From Istiophorus platypterus (taxonomy: Eukaryota; Chordata; Actinopteri; Istiophoriformes; Istiophoridae), in contig CM029121.1 in assembly GCA_016859345.1 (NCBI GenBank), forward strand, positions 7,009,911-7,073,910: a stretch of 64,000 bases of DNA, given 5' to 3'. Positions within the stretch are counted from its first letter, which is position 1. The number at the start of each line of letters is the position of its first letter. Shown one piece after another: positions 26,099-36,629 of this stretch. Below the pieces are notes generated by a model, which saw only the letters and a list, made by a program, of their open reading frames with translations, was not told where the DNA came from and made no database searches. The position numbers were made by a program, and so were the translations under genes.

Positions 26099-26570
26099 GT
26101 TGTTACTCCTTGAAAAACAACAGCATTCAAACGCATTCGAGCCAAACCAAAGTAGTTAACGAAACAGGCAGCTAACTAACTAGCTAGCTCCGCTGTGTGG
26201 CAGCTAACCGGCTAACGCTAGCTGTTAGCCAGCTAGCCGGACACTCCTCTGATCCTACTGTCAAACCAAAGACAAGTTAGCTAACGTGACAACCGATGAA
26301 CCAGGCGTGCGACTCAAAACGCTGGTGAAGTACAGGAGCACATTTACACGACCTGCCTCTATTCCGCAACGCAGCTCTGCTGTAGTCTAATATAGCACAT
26401 TCCCAAGAGGGTCGGCTCAGACATCTCACACATTTTGACGACGCTACACCGCTAGCTATCTGCTAAGTTTCGTAGCGCTGGCAGCTAACATTAAAAGGCT
26501 GGCCATCATCAGCTGTGGATGCGGAGGCGAAGCTGACGGAGGAGGGAGGAGGATCTCTGTCCAAGACAAC
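26099..26570 (-). promoter_or_regulatory. rspry1 noncoding first exon and CpG-rich promoter
   Basis: A consensus donor GTAAGT follows 26099 on the minus strand. The upstream sequence is richer in CpG than its surroundings and dense in GCTAGC, GTTAGC and GCTAAC words (for example 26167-26240). The transcription start cannot be fixed from sequence alone. Confidence 0.45.
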
Positions 26571-27646
26571 GTCAACATACGGAGAGGATTATTAATAAAA
26601 CATTAACTTTCTTCCTCTTTTGTCTTTCAATAGCCATGATGTATTACGTAACCCGATGAATTCTGTGTGGAAATCGTTTTTGGTTTGTTTGGTGCAGGCC
26701 TTTAATGTTCCAGCACACGTGTTTAGTTTAATGACAGTAAAAACACAGAGAGGGAAATTACTTCTACAACCCGGCGAGAAGAGAGGTTGATGATTGAGTT
26801 GAATTAAGAAGCAATATTGATAACAAAGATTTACAAGTTACATTCCAAGGAGTGAAAATGCACCGTGGTTACGAAGTTTCATAAACTGGTTATATTGTGC
26901 ATTTTATTACCAACACGAACACTTCATACGAGTGTGCTACTAATAAAAAAAAAACAAAAAACCCGGAAGGCAGACCTGCCCTGAAGCCGAACTGTCCCAC
27001 AAGAGCATGGATGTAATCCAGATATAATAATAATAATAACAATAATAATAATAATAATAATAATAGTAATAATATGAATAATGATAGTAATAACATTTTG
27101 GCTGAAGGCCGAAGAAAAATTGCATAAAATGATGCACGAGACCAGTCTTTAAAATATATGGTGTCATAACTTAATATTTTAATCTATATGAGCATTATAG
27201 TCCTACTGATGTGCAAAAACAAGAAGATACAGACTAAATGGGACATTATCTTGCCACTGTGATTGTTTAATGAGATAACCAGGGAAAAAAGGATTAGATA
27301 GATAGACTTCTCACGTGAATCTGCACCATGCCACTGGATTATTAAAAAAAGGGCTTTGAAAATACACTGATCATGAAAATGTTTATCAATATTTATTAGC
27401 ACTGACATAATAACAATAACTCAACGTCTTTTGGGTCAGAGTAATCAGAATAATACAGCAGAGAGAAATTGAGGATGGGCCGGGTGAACGCAGGGTCCAG
27501 GTCCATGTTCCAGGGATGTGCATTCCTTGAATATGTATTTGTTTTCTATTTCCACAGTTTTAGTTGAGCTTTGCTACTCTAAATTAGACTTCAGGTGAAT
27601 TAGAATATCACACAACAAAGGGTTTTTCACTATGTCAACAATGCAT
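26571..27646. other. Spacer between rspry1 promoter and pierce2 3' end
   Basis: No gene seen. It holds an (AAT)n tract at about 27026-27066 and the probable pierce2 3' UTR at the right. Confidence 0.5.
27026..27066. repeat. (AAT)n microsatellite
   Basis: AAT units with one AAC interruption, between rspry1 and pierce2. Confidence 0.9.
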
Positions 27647-28631
27647 TCAGATGGTGTGCTGTAAATTGGGACAGTCGTACACTCTGCTTCGGTCCAGTGC
27701 TGTATTGAAAGAGTTGTCACGGTACATCCCACTCTTGCCCAGGTGCTCAGAGAATCTTTGCGATTTAGGGTGGAAAGTACAGGATGCACTTTCAAAGGTT
27801 GGAGAGAGAAGACCGTAGTCACTGGAAGTGGTCCTGTATAGGGGATTCTGGGGCTTTCTCCACAGAGTTGGCAGTGCATCTTTAACTGCTGGAGTCTTCA
27901 TGCAGGAGAAAACTGGGTTTCCAGGGCTGGTGCAGGTTTTGGTATTTTCTACCTGCTGCTCTTGAGGGGCTGACATCACTGCAGTACCTATAAAAAGAAA
28001 GCGATATCAGAATTCAGGAACCTCTGCTTCGGTAAAAGATAACACCAAACCAAGCTCAATTTTAGTATATGTCTAAAGTAAAACTGACAGATGCAGAGGT
28101 TTCTTCTCATTTTCGTTTCCCCATTACCACCTGTGAAATCATCAAGAAGATATCAAGTCATATAAGGATTTGCTGAATCCTTAAGACTGTATGGGTGATT
28201 TAAAGAATGAAAGAATGGATTTAAAAGTAAATGCTGATCTATCTTTGACGTTAAAAAAAATCTTCGGAGAAATCCACACATGTTTGCTCAAAAAGAGTCG
28301 CACCTAAAGGGAGATTTCTTTCTGCAGATCAATGTGAAATGGGGTCAGGCTACTTTAAGCTGAAATATTTAACTAAGCTAAGCTAACTGTCGCCCAGTAT
28401 CTACCAAAGTTAAATCAGAGTTAGCTCACGCTAGGTTTCCAAATTTACTGTTTCCCTGACTCAGAACAATCCGAACGAAACCCCGCTGTTTCCAACCTGT
28501 TAGAGACTTAATGTAGTCACCTTCTTAATACTTAATTCCTAAATATATTTACCTTCTTTGCAGTAAACCAGCGAAACAGGCCGCGGTGTCTGTGTGGCCG
28601 CGTTAACCAGAGGAGAGGAGCTGGTTACCAT
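27647..28631 (-). CDS. pierce2: Piercer of microtubule wall 2 (C15orf65 family), ciliary inner-wall protein
   Basis: The main exon, 27647-27987, encodes the diagnostic stretches GNPVFSCM, NPLYRTTSSDYG, HPKSQRFSEHL and NTALDRSR..NLQHTI, matching human PIERCE2 (C15orf65). An upstream exon, 28553-28631, joins in frame by GT-AG (GAA G / GTACT), giving 420 nt and 139 residues. The family binds inside axonemal doublet microtubules and stabilises them, acting in motile cilia and sperm. The start at 28631 is inferred from frame only; an in-frame ATG at 27976 would give about 109 residues. It is transcribed away from anapc13, sharing a roughly 680-base promoter region. An X-box-like motif overlaps the proposed start. 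Confidence 0.85.
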
Positions 28632-28637
28632 GGACAC
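28624..28637. promoter_or_regulatory. RFX X-box-like motif at the pierce2 start
   Basis: GTTACCATGGACAC (reverse GTGTCCATGGTAAC) keeps the central CCATGG and most flanking bases of the X-box GTTGCCATGGNAAC. It overlaps the proposed start codon. A second partial match, GTTGTCATGGAGTCAAC, lies at 28773-28789. RFX control suits a motile-cilia gene. Confidence 0.45.
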
Positions 28638-29312
28638 CGTGAAACATTAGGCGGGACGAGCGGCTCAATCTATTCTCAGCTCTGTAAACAGCGATTTTAC
28701 GAAAAGAAACAATCGCACCAAGACTTTTCTCTTATCCAGCAACTGTCTTTGTCAGCGGGTAGAGTTCGGGCGGTTGTCATGGAGTCAACATTTTGTCAAA
28801 AAAACACGTTGGGGTGAATTAGTGTGCGGGATGGACTAAAATGCATTTACAAAAACGTAACTTTGAAAGTTAACATTTTAAATCCCCGTTACTTTCCCAG
28901 AGGCTGAATCTCTTTGAACGCGGGTTATAACCGTCATAAACCGGACACAGCTGATTCTGCGTATGTGTATAATTGAGTAAATTCCCACAGCCCTGAAAAG
29001 CATCATTGGGCTACATCATCACCAAGCGTCAGCTGCTTACGTGCAACTGGCGCGTCTACGCTTGTCAGACGGCTAAACATTTCTCAGCGAATCCAAACTC
29101 AGACCCTGTGTCCGCAGACTCTGGCAAACCGTGTGTTACTGCTGCTTTGTGGTTATTCGTGTGGGTAACTCCGAGGGTCGTGGCTGATGCTGAATGTCTA
29201 TCTGTCTATCTCCACCTTCCTCCGCGGTGTTTGAAGTTTTGCATTTAGCTTGCGGCTAACGCGGACAGAGGGGAAGACGTGAGCAGCTTGACCCGGGGTC
29301 CCTGCTCGGAGC
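28638..29312. promoter_or_regulatory. Divergent promoter region of pierce2 and anapc13
   Basis: The two genes are head to head with 681 bases between proposed start codons. The region contains scattered CpG and no TATA box near either start. No coding exon seen. Confidence 0.5.
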
Positions 29313-29903
29313 ATGGACAGTGAAATCCAGAGAGATGGGCGAGTCCTGGACCTCACTGATGACGCCTGGAGGGAAGACAAGCTGCCGTATGAAGATGTCA
29401 CCATCCCTCTGGTACATGCTCTGGCGTTACACACGTTACTTTTAGCATTATCGGGAACCGACGTTCACGGTTTGTTTACAGTGAGGTGCAGGAATTTCTT
29501 ACCGACATTTTGAACAGAGATTTGATATCCACGAAGGACGGAGCTTCTCTGAAACACTACCGTAAATTCAGCTTATATGGAAATGTATGGGTAGCAATAC
29601 TGTTTGGTGAGCACAGAACAAACCCAATATGTAATCAGTTGGTTAATTAAAAGTTTTGTGTACAGGCATCCATCATTCTGGTAAGAAATAGAATGAACTG
29701 AGATTGATGATTGATGTAACCCGTGAGCCTCCTATTCCTCATTTTCATGGCACCTTCTCCTTCCTGTTCTCTATTAGAGTGAACTGCCTGAGGCTGAGCA
29801 GGACAATGGGGGATCCACAGAGTCGGTGAAAGAGCAAGAGATGAAGTGGACAGACCTGGCCCTTCAGAGCCTTCATGAAAACACACCGAGCACTGGAAGC
29901 TAA
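29313..29903 (+). CDS. anapc13: Anaphase-promoting complex subunit 13
   Basis: Two coding exons, 29313-29411 and 29778-29903, join in phase 0 to give 74 residues, the same length as human. MDSEIQRDGRVLDL, DDAWREDKLPYEDV, ELPE, EQDNGG and ESVKEQEMKWTDLALQ match APC13 (SWM1 homologue). The protein is a small extended subunit that stabilises TPR subunits of the anaphase-promoting complex, the ubiquitin ligase driving mitotic exit. Polyadenylation signals AATAAA follow at 29913 and 29994. Its neighbour across the promoter is pierce2. The human gene is on chromosome 3, so the position here is a lineage-specific arrangement. Confidence 0.95.
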
Positions 29904-30277
29904 AAGACTTGTAATAAAAGTTGCAGCCACCTTCAGACCAATTTACGATTCATCTCACAACTACAGAGACCATCAGGACATATAGGCCTACAGAATAAAT
30001 TGCTACTCAGCTGTATTTTCCCAAACATGGTTCATTTCAATCAAATTCCTGACCCTGTTATCTCCGGGTAGTGCATTTAACCATGTTATTCTCAACACTT
30101 ATCACTTCACGCACACATCTGTTTTAAAAAATACACAGTTTCTTCCTTGTAATTGATTTCATTTTCATGCTCAAATTGCAATTGGTGTAACTGAAGCAAC
30201 AGTTTCTTGACTTAGGTCTCTCTGGAAACCTCCCTGGGAGGTTAATCGAGAAAAGAATATTCTGACTGCGGCTCTCA

Positions 30278-31070
30278 TTACTGTGTCTCTGCGGCCTCTG
30301 CCATGAGCTTGTGAACATGGTCATGTGACCCCCTTCCCCAGCAGGGTAGAGGGTGTTGGTAGGAGCCCCCAGGTGATCCCAGAGCATGAAGTATTGTCCG
30401 TAGTTGTAACTGAAGTAGAGATGTCTGATCAGCACCATTGATCAGACATATCAGAGAGCCAAGGATGCAGTAGTCTACATTGTATGGAAATGGTCAAGAT
30501 GTTGACACAAAGCGTGAGAGGTAGACCACATATAATGTAAATATTTCAAATGTCATTTTAAAACATGAGAGTTTACACCTTGTTAATAAATTGACTTTTT
30601 TTGTCATCAAAAATATGTGCACTGTTTTCCTCACAATGATTCAACTCAAGTTTAATTCAGTACAGTGAGTGCTGATTCTGCACTCATAATTTCCAGTACT
30701 GTTACCCCTAAACCTCAGATCTAACATCAAAAAAATTAGTAAAGAGAGACAATCAGATCATCAACTTATGGAGGGGAAAATGAAAGGGTAGACATGGTAC
30801 GGAATGCTCTGCAGGAGGCCGTCAGCATGGTGGTGGAATAGCTGACAAATAGCATAGGAAGCTTGAATATGTGATGCTGCTTATGAAAGTGCAGCGAGCG
30901 AGAAACAAACACATGGTCTGAATTTAAATCTATTTTGTTTAAAGAAAAAAAAACATGCCAACTGCCAGTGCAGTAAATTATAGTGATGGAGCAAAATAGT
31001 CGTAATCTGTAACCCTTATGAAATTTGAACATCCCAAGTGATCCATCCAACAAATGGATGTCATGGAAAT
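30278..31070 (-). pseudogene. sc5d: Decayed sterol C5-desaturase (lathosterol oxidase) relic
   Basis: On the minus strand, fragments in family order spread over shifting frames. A degraded LFCSITIIY piece corresponds to the transmembrane/IYWIHR region. HKQHHIFKLP (30840-30895) corresponds to HKPHHIWKIP. DGLLQSIPYHVYPFIFP follows, then VVYLS and VNILTISI. Next come a recognisable ...LINGA, and YFSYNYGQYFMLWDHLGGS with HDHVHKLMAEAAETQ before a stop at 30278. At least three frame changes occur. The HHTDHH histidine box is gone. About 225 unrelated bases separate the FIFP and VVYLS blocks, either a remnant intron or an insertion. No active enzyme can be made. The functional gene must lie elsewhere. 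Confidence 0.8.
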
Positions 31071-34000
31071 GTACAGTTATAGGTTTCATATATTGGCATT
31101 GTAGTTCAGATGTTTAGCCCTGACTTGCCAAAAATAGTTCCACATCTACTCCCACCACTGAGAGACTGATATACAGTAGTGAAGAACATTACTTTTGTTA
31201 AGCCTCTTAGACAACTGTTAATGAATGAATGTTGTTTCACTGTAAGTGTAGTACAGTTGGAATGCAAACAGCAATAACTACCCAAACCATAAACAACACA
31301 TTAATCAGCGCTGTGTAAAACTAGTATGGTCATCTGTTAAAAGTTGTTATTAATACTGAATGTACACTATCATAATTCTTAAAAATCCTATACCTGTACA
31401 AATGGCCACTATCCAATGTTAACTGAAAACTAATAGTAGCACCAGCAAAAGATACAGTGCACCTGCTGCAGGACAATTTCATTCAAATAAAAATTCACAA
31501 GCTCTACAAGTCCCTTAACCATGTATTCAGATTTAATCAAATTAAATTGTTTCAGTATTTATAATCTGAGTGGTCATTTCAATAAATTCCAAATAGATGT
31601 TTCATACTTTAAAAGTATTATTTTATCAGCACTTTGTCAGGCTGTGTGTGGAGGAAGTCCTCTCTCCAAACTGTCAACCAGCATATTAATTGTGACAGCA
31701 AGCATTTGGCCTAATGTTGCATTTTTTTTAGTGGCAGTTGAACCACACAGTGCTAATATGAATCTACCATGTATTCCAATAAGTTATCTAGAAATGTAGC
31801 AATTATTTTCAGGAAGGGAGTAAAGTTAGATTTTTAGATTTTTAAACACCCATATATCTGTTTTAATGCAAAATAAAATCACTTGTAGGAGTAGGCATGT
31901 CATTTTTATAGTGCATTCACCCTGTCCCATGGTGCACTGTAAAATCAAATTCCCCTAAACTGTCTGCCCTTTACACACAAACATACACACCACATACAAA
32001 ACAAAAGTGAAATATGAGTTTGATCAGATTGAAAAATATCGAGCGTCCCATGACCGTAAAATATCAGACCTGTCAGTACTTCCAGCGTCTCACAAACAAA
32101 TACGTCATTGGCAATGACATGCAAACTGTCACTCGGCAAGATATACAAGTGGGCTATGTGATCTTTTATAGCCAGAAAAAGGAGGATGACACCTGCACAG
32201 AGATTCTCAACAGGATAGTGAATATTTTCACACAAGAGCTCCACTTTTCTCACAGTTTTTGTTTGTAGCTGATGTTATTTTTTATTCATTATCACTGATA
32301 TTACTTCTTGTACATCCACACCATTAGCAGATTTTTTAAATGTGGGCCTAATGTATAGTTCTCTAAATTGTGAATGGGTGACAGTTAATGTGTATTTCAC
32401 TGTTTTACACAAATGGATCATGTTTTGGCTGTGTGTTCCTTCAAATTAAAAGTACACATTGTATCACATGGGTTGCTTGCAGTTGTATTTTGCCTCTATA
32501 CCTTGGTGTTTGGTATCTTTCATTTCTCTATTCAAGAGCATCTAAATTAATAGCATCTAAATATTAAATGTAATAACAAATGTAAGTAATGAGACCTTGA
32601 ACTCATTGCTTAGTTGATTCATAGGTGATAGATTTTTTTTCACGTTATCAGACAAACATAAATGTGGATTATCTGTTCAAAATGTGAACAAATGGCTCAA
32701 ATACATGATAAGGATATACAGAGACAAACAGTTAAAATGCTCTCTTACAAGGACAGCTCTCTCTCTGTAGATGTAGATGTCTCCCTCTAGAGATCTCTGA
32801 CGAGAACAGCACCTCTCTGTGCAGTGCACAGTCCCCATTTCCAGTCTTCTAAAGTTTTATTTTAATTTTTTTCACATCGTTCATGGTTGTCACCCCCAAT
32901 ATCCCAGAATATCAAAGTAAATCACTGCAATATGGACACTGGGTTTAGAAAAACTGAAAAAAAACCCAATGCTACCAATTATTTAAATGTATTACCCAAT
33001 CATGAAAATCATAATCACCAGGCCTCCAGATGAGTCTTCGAATAATCACACACTCTGTGATTATGTCTTGTCACAAATTCAAACAGCTGATTGTGACATC
33101 AGTAATCACAGAAACCGATTCCAAGCTAAACACAGGAATCTTCATGTTGTAATAAATAAATAGCCTTTCTTCATAAATGTTTCTAATGCTATATTCATCT
33201 CATGGACACTTCTATTTCAGTGTTTGCTATTTCACCCCTTCTTCATCCTCAGTCATAGACAAGAGTTTTCACAACAGTTTCACATACCTCTATTCTCTGT
33301 TCCCATTGAAGGTGGGGAAAACTGGGGTTATGGCTGTAAAATTACGTAGAGTGGGGGGTTTTACATGTCTGTCATTAGTACACATCTGTGTACTGTTGGC
33401 ATCCTAGGAAAAATTGGGATCTGAAATTCTAATTCAAAATATAGCTCTGGTGGTTTGAAAAACACAACAAAAATGTGTGTGGACCTGATTCTTAAGCGTA
33501 TAAAGTTATTTGTCCCTGATATGACCTACTCAATAATATATAAACATACTACATAAATATAGTTCATGGGCTGTTTTTCATATTTTTCCAGGGGCCACAT
33601 TTCATGCTGTCCACTGTCGAATCTTTGCTATTCTATAAATTTATAATTAATCTATAACATATTGTTCATTTCTATAGAATTTGTTTCCAAAAAAAGTGGT
33701 TTTTCACACGTTACACTCTGTAGATGCTTTGGTTACATCCTATGATGACTCGGCTCCTTTTACGCACTGACATTTACGAGCAATGACTTGTGTGGAAACG
33801 AGCAGCGGGAGTGGCGAGCGCAAAGCAAGGCATGATGCTGCCTTCAAGGTTCTTCGTTCACACGACAGCAAAACAGCGTCCTTTCCCGTAGTGGGCATGT
33901 TTTGTTTCGTTTTGTTTTTCCCAGTCTCAACATGATTTATAACAACGGGGAGTCGATTAACTTCGCCACCGGCAACTACTCTGACCAATTTCATAACAAA

Positions 34001-34100
34001 TGGTGATAATGCTTTCAGATATTGAAATATAACCTCGCCTGTTTAACCAAACAATCAATGTGTATGATCTCTGGAGCAGGAAGCAAAAAAAAAATCAGCC
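31071..34100. other. AT-rich intergenic stretch upstream of the metallothionein gene
   Basis: No recognisable gene, RNA or repeat family. Overlapping open frames at 31945-32253 (minus) and 32014-32268 (plus) match nothing I know. Confidence 0.5.
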
Positions 34101-35141
34101 GGTTGTCACGTTGCACTCTGTTCGCGCATTAAATATTTTCCACAGCACACGGTACGTGAAGGCAGCATATTACAATGGTCTGTTTACTTTGCTCACAAGC
34201 GCCGGGTGCAGAGCTGCGAGGCAGCGGAGCGGTGACAGCAGACAGGTCTGTTGGTACCGTGTGCACAGACCCGAATACACAGGGAAGCATTACAGAGCAA
34301 TGATTGTTTTCATGTGACGGGGAAATAAAAAGAGTCCCTGAGCCAAAACTACACGTCAGCACTTATTTTTGTCTTGTCTTTGGCTGTTATTGACCCTCAA
34401 TGAATTTACGTTCCTGTATGAAAAAATAAGAAACGGGGTTTAGAAAACGTGTCGCAGATTAACAGAGCCCCTACGATTCAAATGCTTGATTTTAAATGGG
34501 TAAACTGTACCTGGATATGAGTGATACATTGTGTATTTTTGAAACATTTTGTTATATTTTGTTGGATGAGTTCCTGAAACACAACAGGCCTTCGGGATAA
34601 AAGTAGGGGATTGCAATTCTGGTAAAAGTTTATTAAACAAATAAAATGTTCGTAATGTCATGATGTAATTCTATCAGGTAAAAGACAACAAAGAATAATG
34701 ACTGGACTTGGATAATAATGAATAATGAAATGATAATTAAATCAAATAGAAAAACACGACATTACTTTAAATAATTAGATCATTTAATTTCAGAGAGCCT
34801 GCCTATATCGGTAACCTTAACTGTACCCATGAAGGTATCCAGAGGCACCTCTGACTAATTTCCCCCCCAAGGTTTATTAAATCGTGTGCAAAATGAAAGT
34901 TAACCGAGCGCACCCTCTACTGATCGTTTTCTCCCGTATTACTCCGTATTTATCAACACTAACCCACCACGGGGCCAAACAAACATAAAACGGAGGAGTT
35001 GTAACCTCGGCGGGTGTCACAGGTGATATAAGGTGAACATACAGCGGGTGGCAGACTGTCGTAAACCGTGTTATCATATACACTCGCTTATGTGATATAT
35101 GATAATGACCGCGTTAATTATTAGCCCGGGGCTTGGTGTCT

Positions 35142-35232
35142 CCGGGGAGAGGAGACGGGAATCAGGGACCCGGGGAGACGGGACCCCGGGACCCGGGGAG
35201 ACGGGGTCCGGGGACCCGGGGACCCGGGGACC
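35142..35232. repeat. GC-rich minisatellite of GGGACCCGGGGA-type units
   Basis: A roughly 90-base array of G-runs and CCCGGG palindromes. GGGACCCGGGGAGACGGG occurs twice, then CCGGGGACCC repeats. It ends about 60 bases before the proximal metal-response elements of the metallothionein promoter. Composition contrasts sharply with the AT-rich flanks. Confidence 0.8.
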
Positions 35233-35294
35233 TTACGTAATTTTCAGACGACCCGAGAAGCGCAGTTCCCGCTCCTGTGCGGCCGAGCAGCCCC

Positions 35295-35365
35295 GTGTGC
35301 ACAGAGCTCGTTGTCACCGTCCACTACGTGACGGCGTGCAGCGTGAGGGGCAGGTTTTTGCACCC
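35295..35365. promoter_or_regulatory. Proximal metal response element cluster of the metallothionein promoter
   Basis: Three matches to the MTF-1 core TGCRCNC: GTGTGCA at 35295-35301 and GCGTGCA at 35334-35340 (both reverse), and TGCACCC at 35359-35365 (forward). They sit 24-95 bases upstream of the TATA box, the usual position in fish metallothionein genes. Confidence 0.75.
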
Positions 35366-35388
35366 GGTCCCGTTTTTAGCAGGACCCC

Positions 35389-35395
35389 TATAAAA
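35389..35395 (+). promoter_or_regulatory. TATA box of the metallothionein gene
   Basis: TATAAAA about 100 bases before the ATG, following CCCC, placing the transcription start near 35420. Confidence 0.8.
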
Positions 35396-35494
35396 GAGCC
35401 GCCCCTCCGCTGTCAAATCACAACACTGACTCGATCGAGTTAACAGACGCATCCTACCCGCTCTCTGAAGACGCACCAGACGCCGACTGTGAAG

Positions 35495-36152
35495 ATGGAT
35501 CCCTGCGAGTGCTCCAAGAGTAAGTGCTTCTGTTTGTGCCGCGACTTTGGTGTTTCACAACACCCGTTTGTTATTACCGGGGGGGAGGAAAAAAACCAAA
35601 CTGAGATGCCTCTTGTGTTTTCTTCTCAGCTGGAACCTGCAACTGTGGTGGATCCTGCACCTGCACGAACTGCTCCTGCACCACCTGCAAGAAGAGTAAG
35701 TCCTCTGATTGAAACCACGTAGGGCAGTTTAGTGGCGTTATCCCGACCCGGTCACGGCGACTGCTGGATGCAATGTCGTTCATAGGGTGGTCTCGGATAA
35801 AACGTCTTTATAGGTTTTCTATATAACTGGGTACTTTTTATAACGTCGGCCTTGTAGTGTCGACCTGAAATCCCCCTTTTTTTAAAGCTCATGAACTGTA
35901 GGGGTTTGCCCACGTGGCTCTGGTTAGCTTAATTAGCCACAAACGTAAAGGTGTAAATTCGAATTGGCAAAACGAATAAGACCTAGTCTTACTGTTGGCT
36001 GAAAATGCTGAAGGAGGGTTTACTGCTGTCTGAAATATTGCTCCTTCGTCCTTATTGCAGGCTGCTGCTCATGCTGCCCATCCGGCTGCAGCAAGTGCGC
36101 CTCTGGCTGCGTGTGCAAAGGGAAGACATGCGACACCAGCTGCTGTCAGTGA
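35495..36152 (+). CDS. mt: Metallothionein, 20-cysteine fish type
   Basis: Exons are 35495-35519, 35630-35695 and 36061-36152, giving 183 nt and 60 residues. Both introns have consensus GTAAGT donors and fall in the positions conserved in vertebrate metallothioneins. The protein starts MDPCECSKTGTC and ends TCDTSCCQ. It contains 20 cysteines in CxC, CC and CxxC patterns and no aromatic residue or histidine. The N-terminal beta domain (9 Cys) and C-terminal alpha domain (11 Cys) together bind about seven zinc, copper or cadmium ions in the cytosol. The KKSCCSCCPSGC hinge with CxxxC spacing near the end is the fish form. The upstream TATA and MRE cluster indicate MTF-1 control. AATAAA lies at 36277. 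Only one copy is seen here; whether it is mt1 or mt2 cannot be decided. Confidence 0.97.
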
Positions 36153-36276
36153 GGCTCCTGAGCCGTCCGCATCCTACTCCTGCCCAATGTGATGGAGCCC
36201 GTGTGACCTAATCTGACTTAATTTCAATCACAGCTATAGAGAATGATGTGTTTTTGTAATTTGACTTTAATGTTGA

Positions 36277-36282
36277 AATAAA
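36277..36282 (+). other. Metallothionein polyadenylation signal
   Basis: AATAAA 125 bases after the stop codon, in a short 3' UTR. Confidence 0.75.
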
Positions 36283-36629
36283 CGTCTCATCAATATACTG
36301 GTCTTGGGTTTTGCTTATACATGTCAAAGCTGTGTGTGGGGTTTCAAAACTAATGTAAAATGAGCTGGCTGAGGTGTGATTGTGTGGCTGCGGTGGAAAG
36401 TCCCCTAACCGAGGTCAGGCTCTCGGAGGGCGGCAGGGCAAATGGCTGAAAATAACAACAATGCTGCAGTATCTGTTCTTGACCTGAGGCAAATGCTAAG
36501 AGGCTCCTTTCGGAGTGAGTTTGTTTTTTGCGTTTACACAACCACAATTGCTTTGAAATGTGATTTTAAGCATAGACTTTATCTTTAAAGGGGTTAGCAA
36601 AGTATCAATTAAGAAATTAGTCACTTTTA

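Noticed and set aside
30124..30438. 104-codon minus-strand frame as an intact gene
   Set aside because: It contains the YNYGQYF block but is one frame of the broken sc5d relic, not a complete protein.
35099..35443. 114-codon plus-strand frame upstream of metallothionein
   Set aside because: The frame is open only because the GC-rich minisatellite lacks stop codons; it overlaps the TATA box and MREs.
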